Assembly: GCF_001182745.1 (NCBI RefSeq)
Contig: NZ_LN868938.1
Location: 2,232,001-2,296,000, forward strand
Direction: 5' to 3'
DNA length: 64,000 nucleotides
Origin: Nocardia farcinica
GTDB taxonomy: Bacteria; Actinomycetota; Actinomycetes; Mycobacteriales; Mycobacteriaceae
Position numbers and translations under genes: made by a program
The notes under the pieces: model-generated
Database searches by the model: none
What the model was told of the DNA's origin: nothing
Seen by the model: the letters and a program-made list of their open reading frames with translations, nothing else
Part shown: piece by piece, positions 1 through 7,419 of the stretch
Layout: the number at the start of each line of letters is the position of its first letter
Position numbering within the stretch: position 1 is the first letter of the stretch

Positions 1-203
1 TGCGGCACGGCGGCGCCGACACCGAGGTCGACCTGGGCCGGGTGACCGCCGCGGGCGAGTGGACCCGGCTCGAATTCCGGCCCGCCGAGCCACTCGCCGA
101 CGTCGAGCTGCGCGCGGTGACCATCCGCCTGGACGAGGTGGTCAAGCGCGCGGGCGAGGTGATGATCCTGTTCGACGACCTCACCGCCGCCACCGGCGTC
201 TGA
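1..203 (+). CDS. 3' end of an unidentified protein (partial)
   Basis: Only the last 66 codons lie in the window, read from base 3 to a TGA at 201-203. The visible residues alternate acidic and hydrophobic runs and end DDLTAATGV, which suggests a beta-rich C-terminal domain. No motif lets me assign a family. It converges on the sigma-factor gene that follows, with about 9 bp between the stops. The start lies outside the window. Confidence 0.5.
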   Translation, partial: RHGGADTEVDLGRVTAAGEWTRLEFRPAEPLADVELRAVTIRLDEVVKRAGEVMILFDDLTAATGV

Positions 204-212
204 CCCGCACGC

Positions 213-1508
213 TCAGTCCAGGGCGGCCAGCTTGCGCCGCAGCAGTGCCCGTTCGCCGGCATTGCCCGCCAGCCGCAGAGCGCTCTCGTACTCCGCCCGC
301 GCCTCGCCGGTCCGGCCCAGCTGCCCGAGCAGTTCGGCACGGGCGGCGTGCAGGTAGTGGTAACGGGCGAGCGCGGCTGTGCCGAGCAAGCCGTCCACGA
401 TGCGCAGCGCCGCCGCGGGGCCCGCGGCCATCGACACCGCGACGGCGCGGTTGAGTTCGACGATCGGCGAGGGCGACAGCCTGCCCAGCGCCTCGTAGAG
501 CAGCACGATGCGGTCCCAGTCGGTCTCGGCCACCGAGGGCGCCAGCGCGTGCGTCTCGGCGATGGCGGCCTGCAGACCGTAGGCGCCGCGGCCGCGGCCG
601 AGCGCGTCGGCCCGGGCCAGCGCCGCCTGACCGCGCAGGATGCGGGAGCGGTCCCAGCGGGAACGGTCCTGGTCGGCGAGCAACACCGGCTCGCCGTCCG
701 GGCCGATCCACGCCGGGAACCGCGCCGCGGTCAGCTCCATCAAGGCGACCAGCCCGTGCACCTCGGGTTCGTCGGGCACCAGCTCCGCGAGCGCGCGCCC
801 GAGCCGCAGCGCCTCCCGGCTCAGGTCCGGCCGCATCCACTCCTCGCCCGAGCCGGCGGCGTGCCCCTCGTTGAACACCAGATACAACACGCCGAGCACA
901 CCGGAGAGCCGGTCGCCGAACTCCGCGCGCCCGGGCACCGCGAACGGCACCTTCGCCGCGGCCAGTGTCTTCTTCGCCCGGACGATCCGCTGCTGGACCG
1001 TCGCCGTCGGCACCAGGAACGCCCGCGCGATCTCCTCGCTGGTGAGGCCGCCGACCACCCGCAGCGTCAACGCGACCTGGGCCTCCCTCGACAGCACCGG
1101 GTGGCACGAGACGAACAGCAGCCGCAGCACGTCGTCGCCGATGTCGTCGGGGTCCCACGGCAGCGGCGCACCCGCGCCGACCGCCGCCGCCTCCTCGGCG
1201 GCCAGATCCCGCGCGAACATCGCCAGCCGTTCGTCGTAGCGCTCCTGCCTGCGCCACCCGTCGATCGCCTTGCGTTTGGCGACGGTGGTCAGCCACGCGC
1301 CGGGGTTGGCGGGCACCCCGGTGCGCGGCCACTGCGCCAGCGCGTCGGCCAGCGCCTCCTGGGCCAGGTCCTCGGCCAGCGCGAAGTCGCCGACCGCACG
1401 GGTGAGGGTGGCGACGATGCGCGCGGACTCGATCCGCCACACCGCCGCGACGGAACGCCGCACCGACTCGTCGGGGCCGGTGCGGGTTCCGTCGTCGGAT
1501 CCGGTCAT
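213..1508 (-). CDS. ECF42-type RNA polymerase sigma factor with C-terminal extension
   Basis: A 431-residue ECF sigma factor. Region 2 is near residues 25-90 (DFALAEDLAQEALADAL, then WLTTVAKRKAID). Region 4 is near 150-200 (VVGGLTSEEIARAFLV, then TVQQRIVRAKKTL). About 230 further residues follow (LYLVFNEGH onward), typical of the DUF6596/TPR-like tail of group ECF42. The ATG at 1508 removes an upstream run that overlaps the neighbour. The DGPF/YCII gene lies 20 bp upstream on the same strand, the usual partner of ECF42 factors. There is no anti-sigma gene nearby, also typical of this group. The regulon cannot be read from the sequence. Confidence 0.9.
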   Translation of the reverse strand: MTGSDDGTRTGPDESVRRSVAAVWRIESARIVATLTRAVGDFALAEDLAQEALADALAQWPRTGVPANPGAWLTTVAKRKAIDGWRRQERYDERLAMFARDLAAEEAAAVGAGAPLPWDPDDIGDDVLRLLFVSCHPVLSREAQVALTLRVVGGLTSEEIARAFLVPTATVQQRIVRAKKTLAAAKVPFAVPGRAEFGDRLSGVLGVLYLVFNEGHAAGSGEEWMRPDLSREALRLGRALAELVPDEPEVHGLVALMELTAARFPAWIGPDGEPVLLADQDRSRWDRSRILRGQAALARADALGRGRGAYGLQAAIAETHALAPSVAETDWDRIVLLYEALGRLSPSPIVELNRAVAVSMAAGPAAALRIVDGLLGTAALARYHYLHAARAELLGQLGRTGEARAEYESALRLAGNAGERALLRRKLAALD

Positions 1509-1528
1509 GTCGTCGGGCCGCCGACCGC

Positions 1529-1957
1529 TCAGGCGGTACCGGTGCCGGTGCCGAGCTCTTCGCGCCAGGCGGATTCCTTCTGCACCCACTCGTTGTCCTG
1601 CGGGAAGTCCTCCGGCTCGGTGACCCGCCTGACCTCGATCTTGGAGCCGGGGCCGAGCGGCACCCGCTTGGCCCATTCCACCGCCTCCTCCTTGGAGGCG
1701 ACGTCGAGCAGCCAGAAGCCGCCGAACAGTTCCTTGGTCTCGCCGTAGGGACCGTCGGTGACCAGCGGCGGGTCCGCGGAGAAGTCGACGACGAACCCCT
1801 CCTCGGGCTCGCGCAGTCCCTCACCGCCCAGCAGCACACCGGCCTTCATCAGGGACTCGTTGAACTTGCCCATGTCCTCGATGATCTGCTCGAACGGGAT
1901 CTGCTTGGCCGCCTCGATCGCCTCGTCGGTCGCCCGCATGATCAGCATGTACTTCAT
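1529..1957 (-). CDS. YCII-related (DGPF-domain) protein, ECF42 partner
   Basis: A 142-residue protein opening MKYMLIMRATDEA, with the family motif present as VTDGPYGETKELFGGFW near residues 60-75. That is the DGPF domain of the YCII superfamily. Its members form small dimeric alpha/beta barrels; their biochemical role is mostly unknown. The ATG at 1957 is preceded by AAGGAGCGG at good spacing. It shares strand and a 20-bp gap with the ECF42 gene, so the pair is probably co-transcribed, with the DGPF gene first. Confidence 0.9.
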   Translation of the reverse strand: MKYMLIMRATDEAIEAAKQIPFEQIIEDMGKFNESLMKAGVLLGGEGLREPEEGFVVDFSADPPLVTDGPYGETKELFGGFWLLDVASKEEAVEWAKRVPLGPGSKIEVRRVTEPEDFPQDNEWVQKESAWREELGTGTGTA

Positions 1958-2201
1958 CGATCCGCTCCTTGTCCGGGGGCCGCCATTCGACCCTCTCACC
2001 CTGGCGTCGAACGATAGGACCCCGGATCGACAGGCACGCCGACTTTTTTCGAGAGATTTTTTCCGACCCTCAACTGGACGGTTGCCATCGCACGCACCCG
2101 GCCGGTTCCCGAGCGGCCTGCCGCCCCGCCGTGCTCCGCAATTACCAACCGGAAATAGCGTGTCCCACCGGGGATTCTGCCGATCCACTCCCCGCGCCGG
2201 T

Positions 2202-2226
2202 GTTTGCCCGCGACCCGCCCGGGTAG
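2202..2226 (+). promoter_or_regulatory. Possible stress-sigma (SigF/SigB-type) promoter
   Basis: GTTT at 2202-2205 and GGGTAG at 2221-2226 are separated by 15 bp, close to the GTTT-N15-17-GGGTAT pattern of actinobacterial general-stress sigma factors. It points at the PRC/DUF2382 gene starting at 2349, a family often stress-induced. The rest of the 391-bp gap from 1958 to 2348 holds T-rich runs near 2044-2062 and no gene that I can see. Confidence 0.4.
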
Positions 2227-2348
2227 TTGCGCGAATGTAGCTGATCAGCACATCAGGTCGAACATCTCGATCACGTACCGCGGTAACACGAGCTCCGCGC
2301 CTCACGCCGGGGTGGCGGGGACATCCACCGACAACCCGAGGAGTGATC

Positions 2349-3125
2349 ATGACTCAGGCAACGCTCGATTCCCTGATCGGCAGCACCGTCATCGACGCCA
2401 ACGGCGAGAAGATCGGCAAGGTCAAGCAGATCTACATCGACAACGAGAACGGCTCGCCCACCTGGGTGGCGGTCTCGACCGGAATGTTCAGCAGCGATTC
2501 GCTGGTACCGCTGGCCGGGGCCCAGCACCAGCGCGACAAGGAAGCGCTGCGGGTGCAGGTGAGCAAGGAGCGGGTGAAGTCCGCCCCGCACCTGGACCAG
2601 GACGGCCGGATCAGCCGGGAGGCCGAGACGGAACTGTTCTCGCACTACGGCATCGATCCACGCCGGGCGGGCTGGGACACCTACGGTCGCCAGCACATCC
2701 GCCCCGGGCCGGACGAGCCGATGACCCACGGTCGCGACGACGCCCTGATCCGCTCGGAGGAACGGCTCGAGGTCGGCACCGAACGCGAGACGGTGGGCCG
2801 CGCGCGCCTGCGCAAATATGTCGTGGAGGAGGACCAGACGATCAACGTCCCCACCCGGCACGAGGAGGTCCGCGTCGAACGGGAGCCGATCACCGATCCC
2901 GGCCGGGTCGGCCGCACCGACCTGGGTGAGGACGAGCGCGAGGTGACCCTGCACGCCGACCGGGTCACCGTGGACAAGGAAGCGGTGCCGGTCGAGCGCG
3001 TGCGCCTGGCCGTCGACGATGTCGAGGACCAGCAGACGGTGTCGGAGAACGTCCGCAAGGAGTACATCGACACCGAGGGCGTACCGACCGAGCAGCGCCG
3101 TCCGGGGCCGCGCGACCAGCGCTGA
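2349..3125 (+). CDS. PRC-barrel and DUF2382 (YsnF/AvaK-type) stress protein
   Basis: A 258-residue protein with two domains. Residues 1-80 form a PRC barrel (SLIGSTVIDANGEKIGKVKQIYID). A linker follows. Residues from about 135 form a DUF2382 domain with its LRKYVVEEDQTINVP-type repeats and the conserved VPVERVRL. The ATG at 2349 is preceded by GAGGAG with 5-bp spacing, so I prefer it to the GTG two codons upstream. Proteins of this type are common in actinobacteria and linked to envelope or osmotic stress; the molecular role is unknown. A possible stress-sigma promoter lies about 120 bp upstream. Confidence 0.88.
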   Translation: MTQATLDSLIGSTVIDANGEKIGKVKQIYIDNENGSPTWVAVSTGMFSSDSLVPLAGAQHQRDKEALRVQVSKERVKSAPHLDQDGRISREAETELFSHYGIDPRRAGWDTYGRQHIRPGPDEPMTHGRDDALIRSEERLEVGTERETVGRARLRKYVVEEDQTINVPTRHEEVRVEREPITDPGRVGRTDLGEDEREVTLHADRVTVDKEAVPVERVRLAVDDVEDQQTVSENVRKEYIDTEGVPTEQRRPGPRDQR

Positions 3126-3180
3126 GCCCCGCCCGCACCGTGGAGCCCGGCGACCCCGGGCTCCACGCCCATCCGGCTCG

Positions 3181-3231
3181 CCGCGCTACCACCCTGGCCG
3201 CGCTACCACCCTTGCCGCGCTACCGCCGATG
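3181..3231. repeat. Three 17-bp tandem repeats with minus-strand stops in all frames
   Basis: The unit CCGCGCTACCACCCTKG occurs at 3181-3197 and 3198-3214, with a diverged third copy at 3215-3231. Each carries CTA, which is TAG on the minus strand, at 3186, 3203 and 3220. Because 17 is not a multiple of three, these fall in three different frames. The stop of the dehydrogenase gene is the one at 3220. Confidence 0.85.
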
Positions 3232-4302
3232 CACCCGGGCGCACACCTGCTCGGTGAACTCGGCGGTCGAGGCCTGCCCGCCCAGATCCGCGGTGGCGAT
3301 CCCGGCGGCGAAGGTCGCCGCCACCGCGCGCTCGATCCGTTCGGCGGCGCGGCTCAGCACCGGCTCGCCGCGCCGGATCGCCAACCACCGCAACAACATC
3401 GCCGCCGAGCACTGCAACGCCACCGGGTTGGCGCGATTGTGCCCGGCGATGTCGGGCGCGGCCCCGTGCACGGCCTGGGCCATCGCGCGCGTCGCCGAGC
3501 AGTTCAGCGACGCCGCCGTGCCGAGCGATCCGCTCAGCTGTCCCGCCAGATCGGAGAGGATGTCGCCGAACAGGTTCTCGGTGACCACTACGTCGTAGTC
3601 GCCCGGGGCGCGCACCAGATGCGCGGCCGCGGCGTCGACGTGCTCGTCGTCGACCACCACCCCCGGATACGACTCCGCCACCTCGTAGCAGACGTCGCGG
3701 AACAGCCCCATCGTGCGCGGCAGCACGTTGGCCTTGTGCACGATGGTCACCTTCTTGCGCCGCGTCTGCGCCAGCCGGAACGCCTCGTGCGCGATGCGCT
3801 CGGTCGCCTGCCTGCTCACCACCGCGACCGCCATCGCCAGATCGATGCTCGGCTGGAACTCGCCCGAGCCCGCGACCATGTTCCGGTCGGCGTAGAAGCC
3901 TTCGCTGTTCTCCCGCACGATCACCAGATCGATGTCGGGCGCCGCGGCCCGCACGCCGGGCAGCGCGCGGGCGGGGCGGATGTTGGCGTAGAGGTCGAAG
4001 TGTTTGCGGATCGCCCCGCCCGGCGGCACCGCGCCGCGATGCTCACCGGGATAGGAGGCGTTGTCGTGCGGCCCGAGGATCCAGGCGTCCACCGCGGCCA
4101 ACCCGTCGAGGGTCTGCTGCGGCAGCGGTGTGCCGTATTCCTCGATCGCGCGGTGGCCGATCAGCAGCGGCACCCACGCCACCGCCGCGCCGCCCGCCGC
4201 CGCCAGCGCCTCGTCGACCACCGCCCGGGTCGCGCGCACCACCTCCGGTCCGATACCGTCACCGTCGATCAGCCCGAGCCGGACCGCCTTCGCATCGCTC
4301 AC
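3220..4302 (-). CDS. Isocitrate/isopropylmalate dehydrogenase family protein
   Basis: A 360-residue NAD(P)-dependent beta-decarboxylating dehydrogenase that acts on a 2-hydroxyacid and releases CO2. Visible family signatures: LIDGDGIGPEV near the N-terminus, IVRENSEGFYA, the lysine in VHKANVLPRTMG, metal-binding aspartates in GDILSDLAGQLSGSLG, and the cofactor loop HGAAPDIAGHNRANP. The GTG at 4302 gives the usual N-terminus. Substrate choice (isopropylmalate, isocitrate, tartrate) cannot be settled from the sequence. The nearby LeuA-domain gene makes a leucine link tempting, but the two are not an operon. The stop lies in a 17-bp tandem repeat. Confidence 0.85.
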   Translation of the reverse strand: MSDAKAVRLGLIDGDGIGPEVVRATRAVVDEALAAAGGAAVAWVPLLIGHRAIEEYGTPLPQQTLDGLAAVDAWILGPHDNASYPGEHRGAVPPGGAIRKHFDLYANIRPARALPGVRAAAPDIDLVIVRENSEGFYADRNMVAGSGEFQPSIDLAMAVAVVSRQATERIAHEAFRLAQTRRKKVTIVHKANVLPRTMGLFRDVCYEVAESYPGVVVDDEHVDAAAAHLVRAPGDYDVVVTENLFGDILSDLAGQLSGSLGTAASLNCSATRAMAQAVHGAAPDIAGHNRANPVALQCSAAMLLRWLAIRRGEPVLSRAAERIERAVAATFAAGIATADLGGQASTAEFTEQVCARVHRR

Positions 4303-4511
4303 CGAGCCATCTTCGCGCCCGGCCCCGCCGTGCTCGCTCCGACCCGCCCGGTGCCGACGACGACCTGCCCGAACGAGGTGATTTCGCCGCCGCGAGCGGG
4401 TACTCGCCCGAGAAGTGGCGACGCCCGACCCTCCGGTCCCGGAGGACGAGCCGGGAAGATAGGCACCACGCCGGGCGTTACAGCAGGCGAAACACGACAC
4501 GAGAGGACGTC

Positions 4512-4886
4512 ATGGCCACCCAGACGCTGACCCAGCAGAATTTCGATGAGGTAGTCACCGGGAACGACGTGGTACTCGTCGATTTCTGGGCCGAATGGTG
4601 CGGTCCGTGCCGCAGCTTCGCGCCCACCTACGAGGCCTCCTCCGACAAGCACCCCGATGTCGTGCACGGCAAGGTCGACACCGAGGCCGAGCAGGCGCTG
4701 GCGGCGGCCGCCAACATCCGCTCGATTCCGACCATCATGGCCTTCCGCGAAGGCGTGCTGGTGTTCGCGCAGCCCGGCGCCCTGCCGCCCGCCGCGCTCG
4801 AGGATCTGGTCACCCAGGTCAAGGCGCTCGACATGGATGAGGTGCGCAAGCAGCTCGCCGAGCAGCAGCAGGGCGCGGCCGAGTAG
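4512..4886 (+). CDS. Thioredoxin
   Basis: A 124-residue cytoplasmic thioredoxin with active site WAEWCGPC (Cys30 and Cys33) and the cis-proline loop RSIPTIMAF. It reduces protein disulfides using electrons from thioredoxin reductase. A short Gln-rich tail (EQQQGAAE) follows the fold. The ATG at 4512 comes after GAGAGGACGTC. The gene is monocistronic and converges on the LeuA-domain gene, with a strong palindromic terminator between them. It could be a paralogue rather than the housekeeping trxA, which is often beside trxB near the origin. Confidence 0.93.
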   Translation: MATQTLTQQNFDEVVTGNDVVLVDFWAEWCGPCRSFAPTYEASSDKHPDVVHGKVDTEAEQALAAAANIRSIPTIMAFREGVLVFAQPGALPPAALEDLVTQVKALDMDEVRKQLAEQQQGAAE

Positions 4887-4934
4887 TCCACCCGGGCACG
4901 CCCGGACGAGACGGCAGTGCCCCGGAGAGAACGA

Positions 4935-4968
4935 AACGGGTCGTCCACCGCGCGGTGGACGACCCGTT
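4935..4968. terminator. Bidirectional terminator, perfect 34-bp palindrome
   Basis: Bases 4935-4951 (AACGGGTCGTCCACCGC) are followed directly by their exact reverse complement at 4952-4968, giving a 17-bp arm with no mismatch. It sits between the convergent thioredoxin and LeuA-domain genes and can act in both directions. Confidence 0.85.
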
Positions 4969-4986
4969 CGTCGTGTGCGGCCGAGG

Positions 4987-5421
4987 TCAGGAGCCGAGTC
5001 GGTTGATCCCGGAAATCATTGCGCGCGCGGAGGATTCGGCGCTGTCGTCGGCGAGCGCGGCGCCCCAGCCACGCTTGCCGTTGACCTCGCACTGCACGAA
5101 GGTCGCGGTGCCCTCGCTGGTGCGGCGCTGGTGGAACTGCAGGATCTCGACCGGGAAGCCCTCCTCGTAGAGGGCCGAGGTGAGCGCGGCGACGGGGCTG
5201 CCGATGGTGGCGACGGTGCGCAACCGGTCGGCGAACTCGAGCGTCGCGGTGTACGCGGCGGCGCGGCCGCCGACGGCGACCCAGTCGCTGAGCCGGACGG
5301 GTCCGGAATCCTGGCAGTAGCGGTCGTAGAACTCCGCCGGGCTCATCCCGGCGCTCTCGGCGCGCAGGGTTCTGGGGGCGGCGGAGACGAAGGCATGCGG
5401 ATCAAGGGCGAGAAAAGTCAT
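4987..5421 (-). CDS. Free-standing LeuA allosteric (leucine-binding) domain protein
   Basis: A 144-residue protein that matches only the C-terminal regulatory/dimerisation domain of 2-isopropylmalate synthase (LeuA_dimer, PF08502). Residues 25-46 (SPAEFYDRYCQDSGPVRLSDW) resemble the linker before that domain. The end ATFVQCEVNGKRGWGAAL...ARAMISGINRL matches the family's closing strands and helix. There is no TIM-barrel catalytic domain and no such remnant upstream. It may bind leucine or pair with full-length LeuA; this is inference. Upstream lies a leader-peptide attenuator of the kind that normally controls leuA, which strongly suggests leucine-dependent expression. Confidence 0.85.
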   Translation of the reverse strand: MTFLALDPHAFVSAAPRTLRAESAGMSPAEFYDRYCQDSGPVRLSDWVAVGGRAAAYTATLEFADRLRTVATIGSPVAALTSALYEEGFPVEILQFHQRRTSEGTATFVQCEVNGKRGWGAALADDSAESSARAMISGINRLGS

Positions 5422-5466
5422 TGAAGTAGGTCTTCCCGAAGAAGTCGGCGGAGGGGACCAGCATCA

Positions 5467-5527
5467 ACAAAAGAGAAAACAGCCCGCAGCGAGGGGGCCG
5501 GTCCGAATCAGACCCCGCTACGGCGGG
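5467..5527 (-). promoter_or_regulatory. Leucine attenuator: terminator and competing hairpin
   Basis: On the minus strand, CCGTAGCGGGG pairs with CCCCCTCGCTGCGG about 15 nt later (11 pairs, one bulge; about 5484-5523). A U-rich stretch TGTTTTCTCTTTTG follows, which is an intrinsic terminator. The 5' arm also pairs with the bases just before it to make CCCGC-CGTA-GCGGG (about 5514-5527). The two hairpins are mutually exclusive, and both overlap the end of the leader peptide. Positions could be off by one base. Confidence 0.75.
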
Positions 5528-5672
5528 TTACTACGACGAGGGGTAGTGCCTGCGCCGGCTCGAAGGCGGTAGCCTGCGTAACCACGGTCAGCCCGGCAAG
5601 GGCCCGCGCGAGCGCCGCGTCGCGGTCTGCGGCACGGTGCACTGCACGGAGGCTGTGGGCGGGATTCGGCAC
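5508..5672 (-). CDS. Leucine leader peptide (54 aa), leaderless start
   Basis: The GTG at 5672 lies 7 nt after a good -10 box, so the mRNA probably starts at the start codon. The peptide ends ALPLVVVTRRSGV just before and within the attenuator hairpins. Its last branched-chain codons are CTA CCC CTC GTC GTA GTA; CTA and GTA are rare in this genome, which favours ribosome pausing when Leu/Val-tRNA is low. Leader peptides with LVVVT-type ends precede branched-chain genes in other actinobacteria. A shorter internal start is possible, but the 3' end is firm. Confidence 0.7.
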   Translation of the reverse strand: MPNPAHSLRAVHRAADRDAALARALAGLTVVTQATAFEPAQALPLVVVTRRSGV

Positions 5673-5679
5673 GCGTCCG

Positions 5680-5708
5680 AGGATAGGCACCCACACGCCC
5701 GATGGCAA
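5680..5708 (-). promoter_or_regulatory. Promoter of the leucine leader/LeuA-domain transcript
   Basis: On the minus strand, TTGCCA (5703-5708) and TATCCT (5680-5685) are spaced by exactly 17 bp. This is a near-consensus housekeeping promoter. The predicted transcript start is at about 5672, the first base of the leader-peptide GTG. Confidence 0.75.
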
Positions 5709-5907
5709 CCTCATTTCGCGCCCGATTCGCCTACCGGTGAGTATCATCACCGCAGCTCAGCTGCGCAGTCCCGGCCTGAGCGGGGCGACCGCCGTGGTCA
5801 AGCTCGACTCCCGCCTCCTCGCGCCGATCCGCCCGGGCGCACAATCGGCGTGTCGCCGTGGTGTGTGTCTCCCCGGGCGGCACGGGTGCACGGTGAGAGG
5901 AGAAGTG

Positions 5908-7398
5908 ATGCGTTTCGACGAGTACCGCGCCCACGACGCGGTGGGCCTGGCCGAATTGGTCGCGCGCGGGGAGGTGCGCGCCGCGGACCTGCTCGAGGTG
6001 GCGCTGGCCCGCTGCGCGGAGGTGGACCCGGTACTGAACGTGCTCACCCGGCTGATGGAGGGCGAGGCCCGCGAGCGCGTGGGCGGCGCCCTCGACGGCC
6101 CACTCGCCGGTGTGCCGTTTCTCGTCAAGGATCTGATGCAGGACTACGCCGGGCTGCCCACCTCCGGCGGCACCGGTCCGTTGCGGACCGTGCCCGCGCT
6201 CGAGCACAGCATCGTGGTGCGGCGGTGGCTGGCCGCCGGGCTGGTGATCTTCGGCAAGACCACCACCCCGGAGTACGGTTGCAAGGCGGTCACCGAGTCG
6301 CGCACCTTCGGAATCACCCGCAACCCTTGGGATCTCACGCGTACACCGGGTGGCTCCTCCGGCGGTTCGGCCGCGGCGGTCGCCGCGGGCGTGGTGCCGG
6401 TCGCGGGCGCCAACGACGGCGGCGGTTCGATCCGGATCCCCGCCGCGTGCACCGGGCTGTTCGGGCTCAAACCCGGCCGCGGCCTGGTCCCCAACGGTCC
6501 ACTCGCCGGTGACGCCATCCTCGGCGCGGGCGTGCAGGGCGTGATCTCGCGCAGCGTGCGCGACACCGCGGTGATGCTCGACATCCTCTCCCCGCCCGAC
6601 CCGGGCGCGCCCTACACCGTCGCCCGGCCCGAGACGTCCTACCGCGCGGCGCTGGACACCCCGCCGCCCGCGCTGCGCATCGGCTTCACGCACCGCTCGC
6701 CCTTGGACACCCCGGTGCATCCGGAGGCGGTCCGCGCGGTCACCGAGACCGCCCGCCTGCTCGAATCCCTCGGCCACACCGTGGAATCCGCGGAACCGGC
6801 GATCGACGGCGTGCGGCTGGCCCGCGATTTCATGACCGTCTGGACCACCCACCTGGCCGCCTCGGTCGCCGACACCTGCGAGCGCACCGGCGCCAAGCCC
6901 ACCGACTTCGACGTCGACACCCAGACGATGGCGGCGGTCGGGCGGACCGTCCCCGCGCCCGCGCTGGTGACCGCGGGCGACCGCTGGAACGAGTACACCC
7001 GCGCGCTGGCCGATTTCCACGGCCGCTACGACCTGCTGCTCACCCCCACCCTGGCCGAGCCGCCGCAACCCATCGGCACCAACCGCCTGCCCGCGGCACT
7101 CGAAACCATCCTGCCGCCGATCCTGCGCGCGGGCGCGGGGCACCTGATCTCCCGCAGCAGCATGTACCGGGGCATGGTGACCAGCCATCTGGCCGCGACG
7201 CCGTTCACCCAGCTGGCCAACGTCACCGGCCGCCCGGCGATGAGCGTGCCCCTGCACACCACCGCGGACGGGTTGCCGCTCGGCGTCCATTTCACCGGGC
7301 CGAGCGGCAGCGAAGCGCTGCTGCTGCGGCTGGCGGCGCAGCTCGAGACGGCCGCGCCCTGGTTCGACCGCCATCCGCCCGCCGATCCTGCCCGATAG
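5908..7398 (+). CDS. Amidase (amidase-signature family)
   Basis: A 496-residue amidase that hydrolyses a carboxamide to acid and ammonia. The Ser-cisSer-Lys triad is visible: Lys74 in FLVKDL, Ser150 in PGGSSGGSAAAVAAG and Ser174 in NDGGGSIRIPAACTGL. Length is normal for the family. The ATG at 5908 follows AGAGGAGAAGTG. There is no GatB or GatC partner, and the substrate loop is not that of GatA, so this is probably a catabolic or detoxifying amidase of unknown substrate. It diverges from the leucine leader and converges on polA 21 bp away. Confidence 0.92.
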   Translation: MRFDEYRAHDAVGLAELVARGEVRAADLLEVALARCAEVDPVLNVLTRLMEGEARERVGGALDGPLAGVPFLVKDLMQDYAGLPTSGGTGPLRTVPALEHSIVVRRWLAAGLVIFGKTTTPEYGCKAVTESRTFGITRNPWDLTRTPGGSSGGSAAAVAAGVVPVAGANDGGGSIRIPAACTGLFGLKPGRGLVPNGPLAGDAILGAGVQGVISRSVRDTAVMLDILSPPDPGAPYTVARPETSYRAALDTPPPALRIGFTHRSPLDTPVHPEAVRAVTETARLLESLGHTVESAEPAIDGVRLARDFMTVWTTHLAASVADTCERTGAKPTDFDVDTQTMAAVGRTVPAPALVTAGDRWNEYTRALADFHGRYDLLLTPTLAEPPQPIGTNRLPAALETILPPILRAGAGHLISRSSMYRGMVTSHLAATPFTQLANVTGRPAMSVPLHTTADGLPLGVHFTGPSGSEALLLRLAAQLETAAPWFDRHPPADPAR

Positions 7399-7419
7399 CC
7401 GGACCGGCGGGGTGGCTCG

